NCBI GenBank assembly: GCA_027563935.2
Contig: CM050449.1
Span: forward strand, 73,436,556-73,500,555
DNA from: Costus lasius
Taxonomy: Eukaryota; Streptophyta; Magnoliopsida; Zingiberales; Costaceae
Reading direction: 5' to 3'
DNA length: 64,000 nucleotides
Part shown: piece by piece, positions 1 to 11,763 of the stretch
Position numbering within the stretch: the first letter of the stretch is position 1
How the letters are laid out: each line of letters begins with the position of its first letter
Program-made: the position numbers and the translations under genes
The notes under the pieces: generated by a model
What the model saw: the letters and a program-made list of their open reading frames with translations, nothing else
The model's database searches: none
Told to the model about the DNA's origin: nothing

Positions 1-704
1 ACTAGGGTTAGCGACTTTTCCTTAATTAATATCATGTGATTAATTAAAGTTTGATTTTGAATTAATCATTTGAGATAAAATAGAGGCTAATTAATTAATT
101 AATTCGAGTCCTATTTTTGTGGAGATTTAATAGGGCTGATTTTATCTAAATTAATTATAGTCCTAATTGGATTAGGATTTAATTAATTAATTCCTAAAAT
201 CATGCTCTCCTAATTCTTCTCCAAGCCATACATGATCTCTATAAAAGAGACCCTAGCCCACCCCTCTGATGGCACTAATTCCTCTTGGAGGCATGGAGAC
301 AAGTTGAGGGGCGAAAGCTTGGGGTTCTTAGAGATTTTCTCCTCTTCTTCCATGAAGACTAAAGAGATCTTCTTCCTCTTCTATCCTTGGCACTTCTCCA
401 CCTTGGTGATTGGCGCAAGTGTTCAGGAGGAACTCCCTTGACCTGGATCTTCTTCCCGAGGCTAGCACCGGGCGTGGAAGAAGAAGACTCGAAGTATCCA
501 TGTGTGTGAGACTGCAGAGGGCGCACACTTGGGCGCCTACATCGACATCGTCTCAAATTGTTTCAAGGTACCATCTCATCTGATCGTGTCGACTCCCTCG
601 CATGATGATCTTCACTGGGTGTTTGGGACTGGCCTATTTCGGGGTTATTCTTCCGCTGTGCTTTCTATGAAAATTTTTTAAAATATCCCCTGGGTTTCCC
701 AATA
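1..704 (+). mobile_element. 3' part of a copia B-like LTR, cut by the window edge
   Basis: From about position 440 to 704 this closely resembles the last 260 bp of the copia B LTR (34895-35159), including the shared stretch after CTTCTTCCCGAGGCTAGC and a terminus of the form GGGTTTCCCAA. The first 200 bp are AT-rich TTAATTAA repeats and do not resemble the B LTR, so this is a related but distinct family or a mosaic LTR. The terminus reads AATA instead of the usual AACA. The left boundary and left target-site copy lie outside the window. It appears to be inserted in the Athila-type LTR that resumes at 705. It could be a solo LTR or the 3' LTR of an element lying to the left. Confidence 0.75.
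240..247 (+). promoter_or_regulatory. Putative LTR core promoter TATA box
   Basis: TATAAAAG sits at the position that aligns with TATATATG in the copia B LTR (15568) and TATTAATA in the copia D LTR (50182). In all three the motif is followed by a conserved GACCCT and a C-rich stretch ending in CCTCT. This suggests the Pol II core promoter and U3/R boundary. Inferred from alignment only. Confidence 0.5.
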
Positions 705-2357
705 GTATAGATGTTCATCAATCGAACTTTATCATGATAAAGATAGAATTTACTTTTTAAAGGGGTTATCTCACTTTTGTGCAGATAACCATGCAGGGAC
801 CAATCTTCGCTTTCACGCAAGATTTATCCCAAGCTAACGATAAGTAAATCTTCAAGCGAAGAATTCAAGGATCACTTTCGTGCATCCGAATTCTAAGTTG
901 ATCGAATCGAGTGGAATCTCAAGGATCACTTTTGTGCATCCGAGTCTGAACACAAGTTCTACCTATGGTTCACCAATGTTCTGATCTTCACTTAAGTGCA
1001 AGATCTCCACGTTTGATACAATAACTCAATCCTAGATTCATAATTATCAACATGGCAATTAAACTACTAAAATAAAGAAATAAGAACTTAACCTAATTTC
1101 TTACGGTGAGTTCCTATTATTCAATTTTAGGGTTCCAAGTTCTCAAGCTAATCACTTTTCAATCTGTATTGCAAAAACTCTAAATCATGATGACAATAAG
1201 TAAACTAAGGAGAATTTTAGAGCCATAATCACATAAGTAGAATTATCAGAATAGAATTATCATGATGAAACTAGAAGTTATCTAGTCATTAAGAAAATCA
1301 AAGGGAATTACTCCCCCATGTCCCATAAAAAGTCTAAGCTAACATGGTAGAAGAGTTACAATAATCCAAGGTTTCAAAAGATCAAAAATCAAAGAGAAAT
1401 GAGAGTTCCAGAAAACACACCACGGTGATATTACAGCCGTAATTTGCATAAGAGCGTCGATGAACAGTAGCAGCGCATTTCTCTTCTTCGATTTCTCCTC
1501 CAATTGATTTCCTTTAGCTCTGAAACTTCTGGGGCGTGTTCTCTTCCTCCAAACGTAGCTTCACCTTCAATTTCACGATCGGAGATGTACCGTGTTCTTC
1601 CCAGTGGTGAAACTCTAGGCGGCGGCTATAAACTCGATTTCTCTCTATATGGTTGATGAAAATTGGGGTTTTCGGTCTCCCCTTCTTTCCGTCGTTCCAA
1701 CCTCTCCTTCTTCTCTTTACGGTTTCGAATTTAACGGCCTGGATCATCTGCCATCATCTCCGGAAGAATCGCACTTCAAAATCGAACATGGAAGTCACGT
1801 TTAAGATTAGAATTATGGCAGTGTAATATGTTACGGCACTGCCGTAAAATCGGTCGAGTTCTCTAGTCCAAAATATCTTACAAATATGGCACCATAAAAT
1901 GGATTACGGTAGTGTCGTAATTTCAGTGAATGTCTCTGGTCTGAAGGCGCTACAGATTACGGCCCGTGTAAATTCTTACGGCAGTGCCGTAATTTTCAGA
2001 AAACTTTCTGATGAAGAACTCCCCAAATTATGGCAGTGCTCTGTTATTACGGCAGCGTACGAAAATACGATTCCGTAATATTGATTACGGCCCTGCCGTA
2101 TTTTGGTTCGTGGCTCCAATTCTCTTGAAATTTGACGTGTGATCTCCTCTTGATGTTGTGAATTCATCCATGCATTTGGATTGCTTGAAATTGACTGAAA
2201 GTCATTCCTTTTTGCCTGAAAATCAATAAAAACCAAAAAGAGTGTAGATTCCTCAAATATTGATTAAAAAGGCATAATTATAAGCAAAGTCTATGAATAT
2301 GACACAAAAACACTAATGAAAATGGCACTAAATTTGCTATAAATTTTCGTGTCATCA
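705..2357 (-). mobile_element. Athila-type (Ty3/gypsy) LTR, left LTR of element H
   Basis: On the minus strand this begins TGATGACACGAAAATT at 2357, the same start as the plus-strand Athila-type LTRs at 11764 and 48355. It carries TTACGG...CCGTAA dyads (about 1840-2105) and repeated GCACGAAAGTGA-like motifs (about 750-1000, inverted on the plus strand). The LTR end (GCGGACACAACA in the family) is not present because the copia LTR at 1-704 lies across it. It abuts a truncated gag at 2358. No gene is expected inside, and short reading frames here carry no conserved domain. Confidence 0.75.
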
Positions 2358-4413
2358 CTTACTGGGTGGAAAGTATTTCAGCAAGAAAGCTTTTGACAAT
2401 TGCTCCCCAAGTGGTGAATGTTCTGAAGGTCCCTTACAAGGGGCGAAACCCTAAAACATGCGCTAAACAAAACTTGCATGGGCGGAATCTAGGGTTTCCT
2501 AAGATCGGATACCATGTATTATGATCAACTTTAACAACAGAAAAGGAATTCATACCGAAGCCATATGAAGGATGTCGCCTTGGAAGCAAGAGAACAAAAG
2601 AGGTCTCCTCCAAATCGTCACACACAAGATGATGTCGCTTTCTCTTTTGGTGCTCCTTGTGCTAGCAAGGTTCCAAGAGGTCTTGATCGAATGGGAGGGA
2701 AGATGATCTCCTTGCTTGGCAAAACTTTCTCCTCTTGTCGTCTAGGTTTTTTTCACACGAGAATGCTTCTCCAAAGAAAACCAAGGAGGCGACAAAGGCG
2801 TGAAGAGGCGAGAGAGAGGCGACGTGAGATCATGGACACGTTTGAGAACATGCTATCTAAAAAATAGCAAAGTCCAAACGTTCATGCGACCATGCATTAC
2901 CCCAATCGCAAATGCCTCACCACCTGAACCATGCGCTCATCCAATGAGCTGGTTCAAATCGATTTGGTTCAACAACCAAATAAACCAAGCAATTAGTCCA
3001 GATCATAATAAACCACTGAGGCCTAAGATCTGACCGTTGATCTCTTATTGCTCTTGATCTGACCGATCTAGCATCTATTCTCTCGATCGAAGCTTACCGA
3101 TCTCAAGCCCTAATCAATCAAACATGATTAGACCAGATCTCACTTTTATTCAGAGAGTAAATCCCTTTAAACTGAACTCAAACAATTCAGTCCACACGAT
3201 CTGACTTAAGTAAGCCATATCATCAAATTGTGCGACCCTAAGGGTTTCCTCTAAATGTCGGTAACGACAACTTACGTTATCACGATCAGTGAGGGGTATC
3301 TAGCAACACATCACTGTCTCCCGATATAAAGGAAAGAGTCTTGCAAGACTACACCCCAAACTACAGCACAAGTGTGAATCCAATTCACAAGGCATGCATA
3401 TTTCCTTTGCCACTGGATGTTCTTATTGGACAAGCGTGTCAAGCTTGTAGCTCCAATATGATGAGCATGATTAGAACAGATGAACACAGTCACCTGGGTA
3501 TGGCCATACACTTTCTCAATCATCTCATCCAGGGGGCCCCTTTAGAACACCACACTCCAATTATAGAGATGGCAATCCTTTGTCTATCACTAATGCCCTA
3601 ACCTGACTCAAGCTCACCATCCAAGATAGTCTATAACCATTATGTTTCAAATGATATTGAACTACCTCAAAACAATGACAATCATCATTTAGAAACACAA
3701 GTGATCTCAAGTCAGAGGAAATGTGCCACTTGTTACATTCAAGGATTATTCACATTGTGACAAGCAATTGAATATCCTAGTAGGGTCTGTCCAGTACATC
3801 CAATGTACCCATGAGTCTACATCTTATTCCATGCTCGAAGCATCCTATAAGATTAGAGCACATATTAGTCTCAATCATATCAAGGTTGTCTCATGTTCAC
3901 CAAGATATCTCGACTAAGGACTTCACAGCATGTCAGCCCAGCTGAACAGCTTTGAGACATTATTCAGAAGTACACTTATTGCAGCAGATAATGTAACAAA
4001 CTGAATAACAACCATGCCTTTATAAACATAAGAGTTTATTACATGATACTGATACAATCCCAAGGCCTCAAACATTAGCCTTAAGGGCATACCCCAACAT
4101 GTTCCAGTCGAATGAGAATGTAGCTAGGCTTTTGCTCGGTTCCTGAGGGAAAAAGGAAACAACCTCAGTCTAAGAGCATCATCAGATACACCATTAATTT
4201 TTATCGTATCACATAATTCAAGAAAAAGAGATAAGTGCTGTGCTGATTAGGATCTTCCAGAGGAGATCCACCAAATTGATTTTGTTGAATCATTGATAGG
4301 AAAGCTAGTTTAATATCAAAGTTGTTTGCATCAATTACAGGCCAAGTTATACTGGAATGAATTCCCTGTGTATTCGGGGCTACATAATCTTTATGTGTTC
4401 TCCTCTCAGCCAT
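2358..4413 (-). pseudogene. Truncated Athila-type gag of element H, split by a solo LTR
   Basis: The minus-strand frame starting at 4413 opens with MAERRTHKDY and continues through QFGGSPLEDPNQH, matching the start of the G1 gag at 59495. Downstream, beyond small frameshifts, 4200-4100 encodes a LRLFPFSLRN-like stretch. After the solo LTR (2424-4099), 2423-2358 still encodes the TTWEQL...KYFPPSK-like segment with one indel. It then stops abruptly at the LTR border, so the rest of gag and all of pol are missing. In intact Athila elements this protein forms the virus-like particle. Here it is not functional. Confidence 0.8.
2424..4099 (-). mobile_element. Solo LTR of the copia A family
   Basis: On the plus strand it runs from TGAAGGTCCC to CATACCCCAACA, the reverse complement of the LTR of element A (TGTTGGGGTATG...CCTTCA). 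Its 1676 bp match the 1675 bp of the A LTRs. It is flanked by a perfect 5-bp target-site duplication TGTTC (2419-2423 and 4100-4104), and the interrupted Athila-type gag continues on both sides. No internal region is present, so the element was reduced to a solo LTR by LTR-LTR recombination. It retains the 12-bp palindrome GTATGGCCATAC and the hairpin at 2838-2881. Confidence 0.93.
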
Positions 4414-4668
4414 GATGAATTCTTCTTCTCTCTCCTCTGCAAACCTCATTTTCCTATGCAATCTAAGATTTTTGTTAATTTCAGGATCAAAAGGAACTAA
4501 TGGTCCTGATCTAAGATTCTTGCGCATAAACAAGTAGAAGATCAAATAACCTCAGAATTTGTAGAAAATATAGGAAAATCAGAATCTATCATAGAAAATA
4601 ATAAAAACAATAACAAAAAGCTTAGTCTAGCAATACTCTCAATTATATCAATATTAACAAAACTAAGG

Positions 4669-4686
4669 TCCCCGGCAACGGCGCCA
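4669..4686 (-). other. Primer-binding site of element H (tRNA-Asp type)
   Basis: On the minus strand it reads TGGCGCCGTTGCCGGGGA, the primer-binding sequence typical of Athila-lineage elements. It lies six bases inside the LTR that begins at 4693. It sets element H as minus-strand with its 5' LTR on the right. Confidence 0.9.
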
Positions 4687-4692
4687 AAAACT

Positions 4693-6612
4693 TGTTGTAG
4701 TCCGCAAGTGCACGGATACTCGAAGTAATATTTAAGATATCGAACCACTGAGGCCTCACTGTTAAGTACCGACGAATTGAATTCTTACTAGCTAAACAAA
4801 TCAAGAATGAAGAAAATAAACGATCGAATGGTATACGAAAAATCAGAGAGAGAGAATTGGGACTAGCATTTTATTCACATTAATTTCCATTACTAGATAA
4901 GAATAGATGTTCGTCAATCTAATTTCATTATGATAAAGACATAGTTCACTTAATAAGGAAATCATCTTGCTTTCGTGCAAACAATTTATAAGAACCAATC
5001 ATCACTTTCGTGCAGGATATATTCGATTGTTAAATAAAAGAAATCATCAACAAAGGACTCAAGGATCACTTTCATGCATCTGAATTCTAAGCTAATAATC
5101 TCAAGTGGAAACTCAAGGATCACTTTCGTGCATCCGAATTTCAACACAGGTTCTGCTTAGGGTTCTCCGACAATGTAATATCCAATTTCTTGCAATATCA
5201 TCATGTTTGTTTCATGAACTCAATCCTAGATCAAATTATCAATCATGGCATTAAACTTCTAAAATTAAGAAATAAGAACATACCTAATTTCTTACGGAAA
5301 GTTCTTAATATTCAATTTTAGGGTTCCAAGTTCTCAAGCAAATCACCTTTCGGTCCTTATTGCGAAAACTCTAAAACATGCTTGATAATATGAATCTATG
5401 AAGAATTAAAGAGCAATCATCACAAAAGCAGAATTATCATACTAAAATTATACTTGACGAAATAATAAAAGATTCATCTAGTCATTAAGAAACCAAAGGG
5501 AATTACTCCCCCATGTCCCAAAAGAAGGTTTAAGCTAGCATGGTGGAAGAATTACAACAAAACATGGTTTTAGAATGATTAGAAATTGAAAGGGAAGAGT
5601 AAAAGTAATAAAACAGGGCTGTAATCAAAATTACATCCCATAATTTGCAGTGGATTGCGATGAACAGTGCAGGCGACCACGTTTTCATTGATTTCTCCCT
5701 TGATCGGCCTCCTTTCACTATGAAAATTTTGCAGTGTGTTCTCCTTCCTCAGGCGAAGCTTCCTTTCAGATTTTGTGGCCGGAGGTGGTCTGTACGATGA
5801 ACATCGATGAACCCTAGTGCGGCGGTGATTCTCTGAAATTCTCTATTAATCGTTAATGAAAATTGTTCCTTTTGCTTCAAAATTCTTCTCCTCCTAATGC
5901 TGAGTCTTCCTCTTTTTTTAGATCTTCAATTGGTGCCATAAATCTCGAGAAATCACCTTTTTAAATACTTGGTGAAAGAATCAGGAAACTGGGTGCAAAT
6001 TACGGTACCGTGATGATCGTTACGGCACTGCCGTAATGGCTTCAGAAGTTTCTGTGAGGAAATGGCCCAGAATTATAGTACCACAGAATTCGCCACGGTA
6101 GTGCCGTAATCTTCTCATTTATCTCTGAAAGTTTATGTATGAATTTTGCCCGAAATTATGGTATCATAAAAATAATTACGGCAATGCCATAATTCTACCG
6201 AAATCCTCTGAAGTCTCTGCCTGATTCTGGACCAAAATTATGGCACCGTAAAATTCATTACGGCAGTGCCGTAATTTCCAAAAAAAACTTCTACGGGTTG
6301 CGGCCGTGAAATTAATTACAGTAGTGCCATATTCCCAAATTATGGTCATAATATTAATTACGGCACTACCGTAATTTCGCAGGAAAATTTGGTTTGACTT
6401 GAAATTTTGTATGCAAACTCCTCTTGATGATTAGAATTCGTCCACGCATCGAAATTACTTGAAAACTTATGATAATGATACCTTTTTACCTGAAATTGGT
6501 CAAAAACCAAGAAAGGTGTAGATTCCAAAATATTTGATAAATAAGGCATAAAAATAAGCAATAGAGCATGATTATGACCCAAAAATGCAGTGGATTTAGC
6601 AAGAAATATGCG
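4693..6612 (-). mobile_element. Athila-type 5' LTR of element H
   Basis: The plus-strand left edge TGTTGTAGTCCGCAAGTG is the inverted LTR end, adjacent to the primer site at 4669-4686. The LTR contains the dyad array (TTACGGCACTGCCGTAA at 6020-6036 and related copies to about 6370) and the GCACGAAAGTGA-type motifs near 4970-5150. Its right edge has decayed: similarity to the TGATGACAC start fades around 6600-6645. I cannot identify a target-site duplication, and the right boundary is approximate by about 30 bp. Confidence 0.8.
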
Positions 6613-6645
6613 TTGTAGAATCTTTTATTATTTCGTGGATTGGTT

Positions 6646-6805
6646 GTAGAATCAGCTATGGTGGATTGCTTGAAGCTTTTCTAGCAAACACCGCCTCCAT
6701 TTAGCTTGAACACATAGCCTACCTGCAATCTAAAGTCGTTAGGGTCAGACAGGAACAACGCATCAGTGTAGACCTGAACACTGAGCTCTTACCATCCCCC
6801 ATAGA
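6646..6805 (-). pseudogene. Copia E fragment: RNase H segment of pol
   Basis: The minus strand encodes a degraded version of the copia RNase H segment around GYVFKxNGGA and KSFKQSTIADSTT, clearly matching the end of copia B pol (32810-32910). It stops at 6801-6805 with ATAGA, where element X begins. The E reading continues after X at 35753, where ATAGA is repeated. The left end is truncated next to the H LTR. An 11-bp repeat GTTGTAGAATC (about 6613 and 6647) marks that junction. Confidence 0.85.
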
Positions 6806-8302
6806 TGATACGTCCGCAAGTGTACGGATTTATCAAAGTTATAAAATAAGATATCATTCCCAACGAGGATCAGGCGGTCAAGTACTAACTACATGGTCGA
6901 TTTATATCTAGACGAACCAAAATTGTGGTTGTTGTTTTGGAAATTTCTAAGTACAAATAAAAAGAAACAGATATAGCATTTTGGGTAAAAATTAGTTTGG
7001 ATAAATTCAGGATTCGGGGTTTCACCACGCTGATGATTATGAATTTAGTAAAAATAAATCTTTGAACAGAAAATTATAGTTTTAAAAAGGATTTTTCCTA
7101 AGGTATAGATTACCTCATCCCGAAGCGTAATCTAGTATCTATTTATATTAATTCCCTACTCTCATTAAAATTAACATAAATAGACCCGTTAAGTTCTATG
7201 AAAGACCATGAAATCCTTGACACGAATCCGAACTACTCCCGTGATCGAATTCGTAGGTTTGAATAGAATAGTTTCGACGTTGCGATTCACCTCCCGTTCC
7301 TTCTCGCAACACTTACGATGTAAAACTACTTGATCAGAGTAAATCACGTAAATAAACATAATTCTAATCAAATCAGCTCTATAAAATTCATGACAAAGAT
7401 TTATACAAAAGATGTAATTCAGAAATCAATATGGGCTACTACCCAAATCCAGAAAATAGGTTTACATGTTCATGTTCAAAGAAAATAGCATGTTCATCAA
7501 TGAGAATTGCATGAAAACCTAAAAAGATTACAGGAAATCGCTAGACAAGTAATTGGAAGAGCTTCCTCTCGATTTGGAGTTGAAGATGAAGTATCCAATT
7601 CTTCCTTTGCGTGGCTTTCCTGATCAAATTCTACCCTAGAATTGATTTTCGCCATCGCCGCCGCTACCGTTTATTTTCGTCCGTTGAAGCCCCCCCCCCC
7701 CCCCCCCCCCGAAACCCTTCATAAATCCTTCCTTTTGTAATCTAATTAGTATAGAACCCATATAGGAAGGTTTCTAGAGAGTTTGGTTCAATTCTGGTTC
7801 TCTTTAGAGTCGAATCGAGTGAGAAACACGAACGACGAAAATATTCACGGCCCGTCATGTGTTTACGGCTGAGGCCATAATTCTGTCTGTGAATAAGCCC
7901 TTTTGTACACAGAAAGTTTCACGGACCATGAAGGATTCACGGCCTCACCCGTGAAAGTTTATGTGGACTTTTATACATAGCCTTTTTTCACCTGTTCGAA
8001 AGCCAAAATTACGGCCGGCCACATAATTACGGCCAAGGCCGTAAAAGTTGTGTTCTTCATTGTTTTCGCTCCAAATTTGATGTGCGACTTCGTAATTTCC
8101 TCGGGAATCATGCTATAGCTTCAAAACTCGCAAAATCCATCATTTTTGTGTCTTTTTGCCTACATTTTCATAAAAACCAAGAAAAGTGAAGATTCTATGC
8201 TAAGTGAAGCAAAAAACATTAAAAATTGCATAAAATCGTTCAAGTAAGCCCAAAATATCATGTAAAATATAGGTAAAAATGTGATGTAAATATAACTCAT
8301 CA
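6806..8302 (-). mobile_element. 3' LTR of element X
   Basis: This 1497-bp LTR starts on the plus strand with TGATACGTCCGCAAGTG and ends with ATAACTCATCA. It is flanked on the left by the TSD ATAGA. It shares the CACTTGCGGA end motif with the other Athila-type LTRs and carries ACGG/CCGT dyads at about 7845-8045. To its right, a polypurine-like internal end contains the inverted pair GCTTGAGGACAAGC, common next to 3' LTRs of this lineage. Confidence 0.88.
7690..7710 (+). repeat. 21-bp poly-C homopolymer in the X LTR
   Basis: An uninterrupted run of C occurs between GTTGAAG and GAAACCC. The other X LTR has only six C at the same place (14140-14145), and copia B inserted right there. Such a run is hard to sequence, so its exact length is uncertain. 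Confidence 0.85.
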
Positions 8303-9821
8303 GAATACCCTAGACTTGAAACTTTGCTTGTCCTCAAGCAATATTCTAATATGTATGGAGAATGTAAAGATAAGGAGCATACATTTGTTTTTCCCTTAAT
8401 AATGTCCTTAGTCCACAATTTAAGCAATCAGTTTTTTCAGAACTCAAGTAACTTTAGAAAAATCATAATAGAGATAAATTCCCAAGAGTATACAATCCAA
8501 GAAAGATAAAAATCATAATTCATGTCATAATATTCAATCTTCACATACTAAGTATCAAATACTCTCATCTTAATAAATCCACTTCACTTAACAGATAAAA
8601 TTTCTACTTCAAGAATTTCAATGATGTTAAAAATTAGAGACTTATAATGCAATTTGGTCTTTAAATGGTTATGTGCCATTTCCTGTTAGCATCATAACAA
8701 TGTTTAAAGTATACCACAGAGTAGTATAATTTAACTCATAATCTCAATCATAATGTCAGCAGAGTTGTCCACTTGACCTACAACTTTCTCTTTTTCTTCA
8801 TTTTTATTTTCCCTCTTTTTCTTCATTTTTATTTTCCCTTCTCTTTTTTTTCTTCTTCTTTTCTTTTAAACAAATCAATTATGGAAAAATCCGGCCAGTG
8901 CCATGGTATTTAAGTCATTATCGATCTTTCTACAAGAGGGATAAATATTTATTCTTAAGATTTCCCTCTGTTACTTGATCGCAATAATATAACCCATGAC
9001 TTTAGATTACTCAACTAGAGGAGTTGGAGCAAATCTCAGTTTAAAGAAATATCACCAATTTTCTATTCATAAAAATTTTCATCAAGCAAAGATAGATAAA
9101 TTAAATTTCAAGTATAAAATATTATGCACATATCGCATGAATATATAACAATGCATACATGTATTTTATCAATACCAAAATTAAATTTACTCAACAATTT
9201 AAGTCTACATGAAATTTCAAAAATTCCCTAAGTCATCAAATTAAATACTCAAATAGTTTGCTAAGTTCAAAATTAAAGATAAAACAAATTTGATTATCCT
9301 TAACAATCATGAACATTCAAAATACATACCTAGAAAGCTTTAAGAAAAGCTAAATATATAGGGACACCCTAGACTTAAATTGTTGCATATACATAAGCAA
9401 TAAACCAAGTCATGATAGATTTCAGAAAAACATTTGCAAGAGTTCCCCTTAAAATGTGAGCAAAAATCTGTACAATAATATCAAAATAGGTAAACATGAC
9501 TCATAAAAAATTGGAAACTGTATTACATCATATATATCTGTAATTAACTCGGTAAACAAATCTCAAATATCAAATACCGTCATGTTTTTTTCATCTAATC
9601 AAATTTACCATATTCACAATGAGGTTGCCGCAAGAATCACGGACAATGAGTGATTCACGGCTACACCCGTGAATGTCTCGTTTGACACATATTCTTCAAG
9701 TAAAAATTTCCTAAAAATTCCTGCATATAAAACAGCTTATTAAAAAAAAATCTATCAATAAAAATTCATCAATACATGATGCAAAAATTCTTAAAAATTT
9801 AAATAAAATCTAAAACTAACT
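8303..9821 (-). other. Non-coding 3' internal region of element X
   Basis: About 1.5 kb lies between the last X reading frame and its 3' LTR. It is AT-rich, with no credible coding frame. A pyrimidine tract of TTTTTCTTC repeats lies at about 8788-8870. The segment next to the LTR (8303-8345) contains a GCTTGTCCTCAAGC inverted pair near the expected polypurine tract. A further ACGG...CCGT-type dyad occurs near 9640-9680. Confidence 0.6.
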
Positions 9822-10487
9822 TTAAGAGTATTGAAAATTAAAAATTTGGGTTGCTCCCATAAAGCGCTTGTTTATGGTCATTAGCTTGACCACAGCTTCA
9901 TGTCGTGGTGGAGTTGGTGAGTTAGTGACATCATAGAGAGCATATAATCTTCTATTTTTTCTCCATCTCAAGAGTGTGCCCACCAAATATATCCAGTGCA
10001 ACAGGTGGGTCCATGTCGCAGTAGCAAGTACATGCATACAAAAATAAAAATTAAAGTTATGCAAAGAATATCCAATAATTTTTTTATATTTATCCAAGAG
10101 TAAAATCATGCATTTTTCCTTTAGATTTATATCAGCAATTTGAAGAAAACTGAAATTAAGATAAAAAAATTCATGCCTTAAATTGTTCAAGAAATTTTTA
10201 AACTTTATTTTGGGTTTTTCACTTACCTCAATGTCAATGTGATCAAGAATCTCATGTATTATTATCTTTTCGGTGCCTGTGGTTGGATTTGCATCAAATA
10301 ATAATTCAGCTAGCTCATCATCATTATCCTTAAAATCATCTCCTTCATCATCTATAATGTAAATTTCTAATAAATTTTTCTGGAGAAAAGGAATTGATGG
10401 TTCATAAGGTGGTGGTGGTAGAATATGCACAGGATCCTCTTCCTCATCGTTTTCCTCAATTTCTTTCTCTTCAATGGGGTACTCCAT
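9822..10487 (-). pseudogene. X internal frame 2: acidic linker plus pol C-terminal remnant
   Basis: This 221-residue frame starts with a very acidic stretch (MEYPIEEKEIEENDEEED, residues 1-18). It continues through a KIKFKNFLNNLRHEFF...KKIIGYSLHNF...FCMH region resembling the linker just before reverse transcriptase in Athila polyproteins (compare LKALPDNLRYEF...VIGYSIDDL...FCMH in G1 from about 61453). Immediately afterwards it jumps to a tail ending VKLMTINKRFMGATQIFNF, which looks like a polyprotein C-terminus. The whole RT, RNase H and integrase block is therefore missing between linker and tail. It is out of frame with the upstream gag-like frame by a shift near 10490. A replication function is excluded. 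Confidence 0.6.
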
Positions 10488-11245
10488 CCTAACACTATCA
10501 AATTCACCCCATCTATCTCGCTAGATCTTACTTGAGGATCCATAAATTCATCATCCTTTTTCTCATAAGACTCCAAAAGTTTAAATTTTTCTTCAAATAT
10601 GTCCCAAGTATTTGTGTTGCAAGGCACTATATTATGTGAGAGGGGACTAGATGGCTGGTAAAGTGTTGAGGAAGGGTTAATGAGTAATTTAAAATTTTTA
10701 AAATCATCAAAATTTGAAGAAGTTAAATAATAATCTGTGACTGGAGTCATGACTAATGAGTGTTCTAACTCTGCAAAATTCTCAGATTCATCTTGGATTC
10801 CATCCTCTATATCATTTTTATCAGTGCCATAAAATATACTATGAAGATCCAAACTATGTTTGTTCATAGCAGCTATAGAATTTTCAAGCATGGCTTCTAA
10901 ATTGGGTTCTTGAGGTTGACTAAAGTCTGATTGTGAAATAAATGTTGGGTCATTCCGATAAAAATAGTTTTGATCGTTCTTCCAACTTTGATTGTGAGTA
11001 GTAGAGCACGAATTAAAGCATGAAGGAATCTCAAATTCACATTTAGTATAATGATGCCCATGATATCCACAAATATCACAAATAATATATTTCAACTTAC
11101 AATATTGCATGCTCAAATAATTAGTATGTTGAGTAAAAGAATTTACCTTTACTACAAGCGATTCTGATGCATCTGTGCCATATTCTCTTGCCATTACTGG
11201 TGGCACATACATCTGATTTGACCATGGACATTGGTTAAACATCAT
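10488..11245 (-). pseudogene. X internal frame 1: gag-like protein with a CCHC zinc knuckle
   Basis: I start this at the Met pair at 11245/11242, because upstream sequence is leader and LTR. Residues 56-69 read CDICGYHGHHYTKC, a CX2CX4HX4C zinc knuckle typical of retroelement nucleocapsids, preceded by a short basic/aromatic stretch. The rest is acidic and Ser/Asn-rich, without a recognisable capsid domain. The Athila capsid region seen in G1 (QFGGAPIEDP, RLFPFSLRD) is absent. The frame runs open to about 10490, where a frameshift separates it from the acidic linker frame. A role in RNA binding is plausible, but the protein is probably not made today. Confidence 0.6.
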
Positions 11246-11342
11246 ATTTTCAATAAAATTCAGAAAAACAAAAATAAAAACAAAAATAAAAAAAATATCT
11301 AGTCTATAAATCTCACAATTAAATCGAAATTGGCTAGCTTGA

Positions 11343-11360
11343 TCCCCGGCAACAGCGCAA
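11343..11360 (-). other. Primer-binding site of element X
   Basis: The minus strand reads TTTGCGCTGTTGCCGGGGA, a two- to three-base variant of the Athila tRNA-Asp type site TGGCGCCGTTGCCGGGGA. It lies a few bases from the LTR start at 11367. It fixes the right-hand LTR as the 5' LTR of minus-strand element X. Confidence 0.8.
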
Positions 11361-11366
11361 AAAACT

Positions 11367-11763
11367 TGATACGTCCTCAAGTGTACAGATTTATCGATGT
11401 AATAAAATAAGATCGTTCCCAATGAGGATCAGGCGGTCAAGTACCGACTACACGGTCGATCTATATCTAGACAAATCAAATTTGCGGTTGTTGTTTTGGA
11501 AACTTCTAAGTAAAAATAAAAAGAAACACATATAGCATTTTGGGTAAAAATCAATTTGGATAAATTCAGGATTCTGAGTTTCACCACACTGATGATTATA
11601 AATTTAGTAAAATAAATCTTTGAACAGAAAATTATAGTTTTGAAAGGGATTTTTCGTAAGGTACAGATTACCTCCTCCCGAAGCGTAATCTAGTATCTAT
11701 TTACATTAATTCCCTACTCTCGTGGCAATTAACATAAATAGACACGTTAAGTTCTATGAAAAA
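11367..11763 (-). mobile_element. 5' LTR of element X, piece 1
   Basis: This piece starts TGATACGTCCTCAAGTG beside the primer site and aligns with 6806-7205 of the 3' LTR. It is interrupted at an A-rich site (GTTCTATGAAAAA) by the solo LTR 11764-13649, whose TSD AAAAA occupies 11759-11763 and 13650-13654. Confidence 0.85.
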
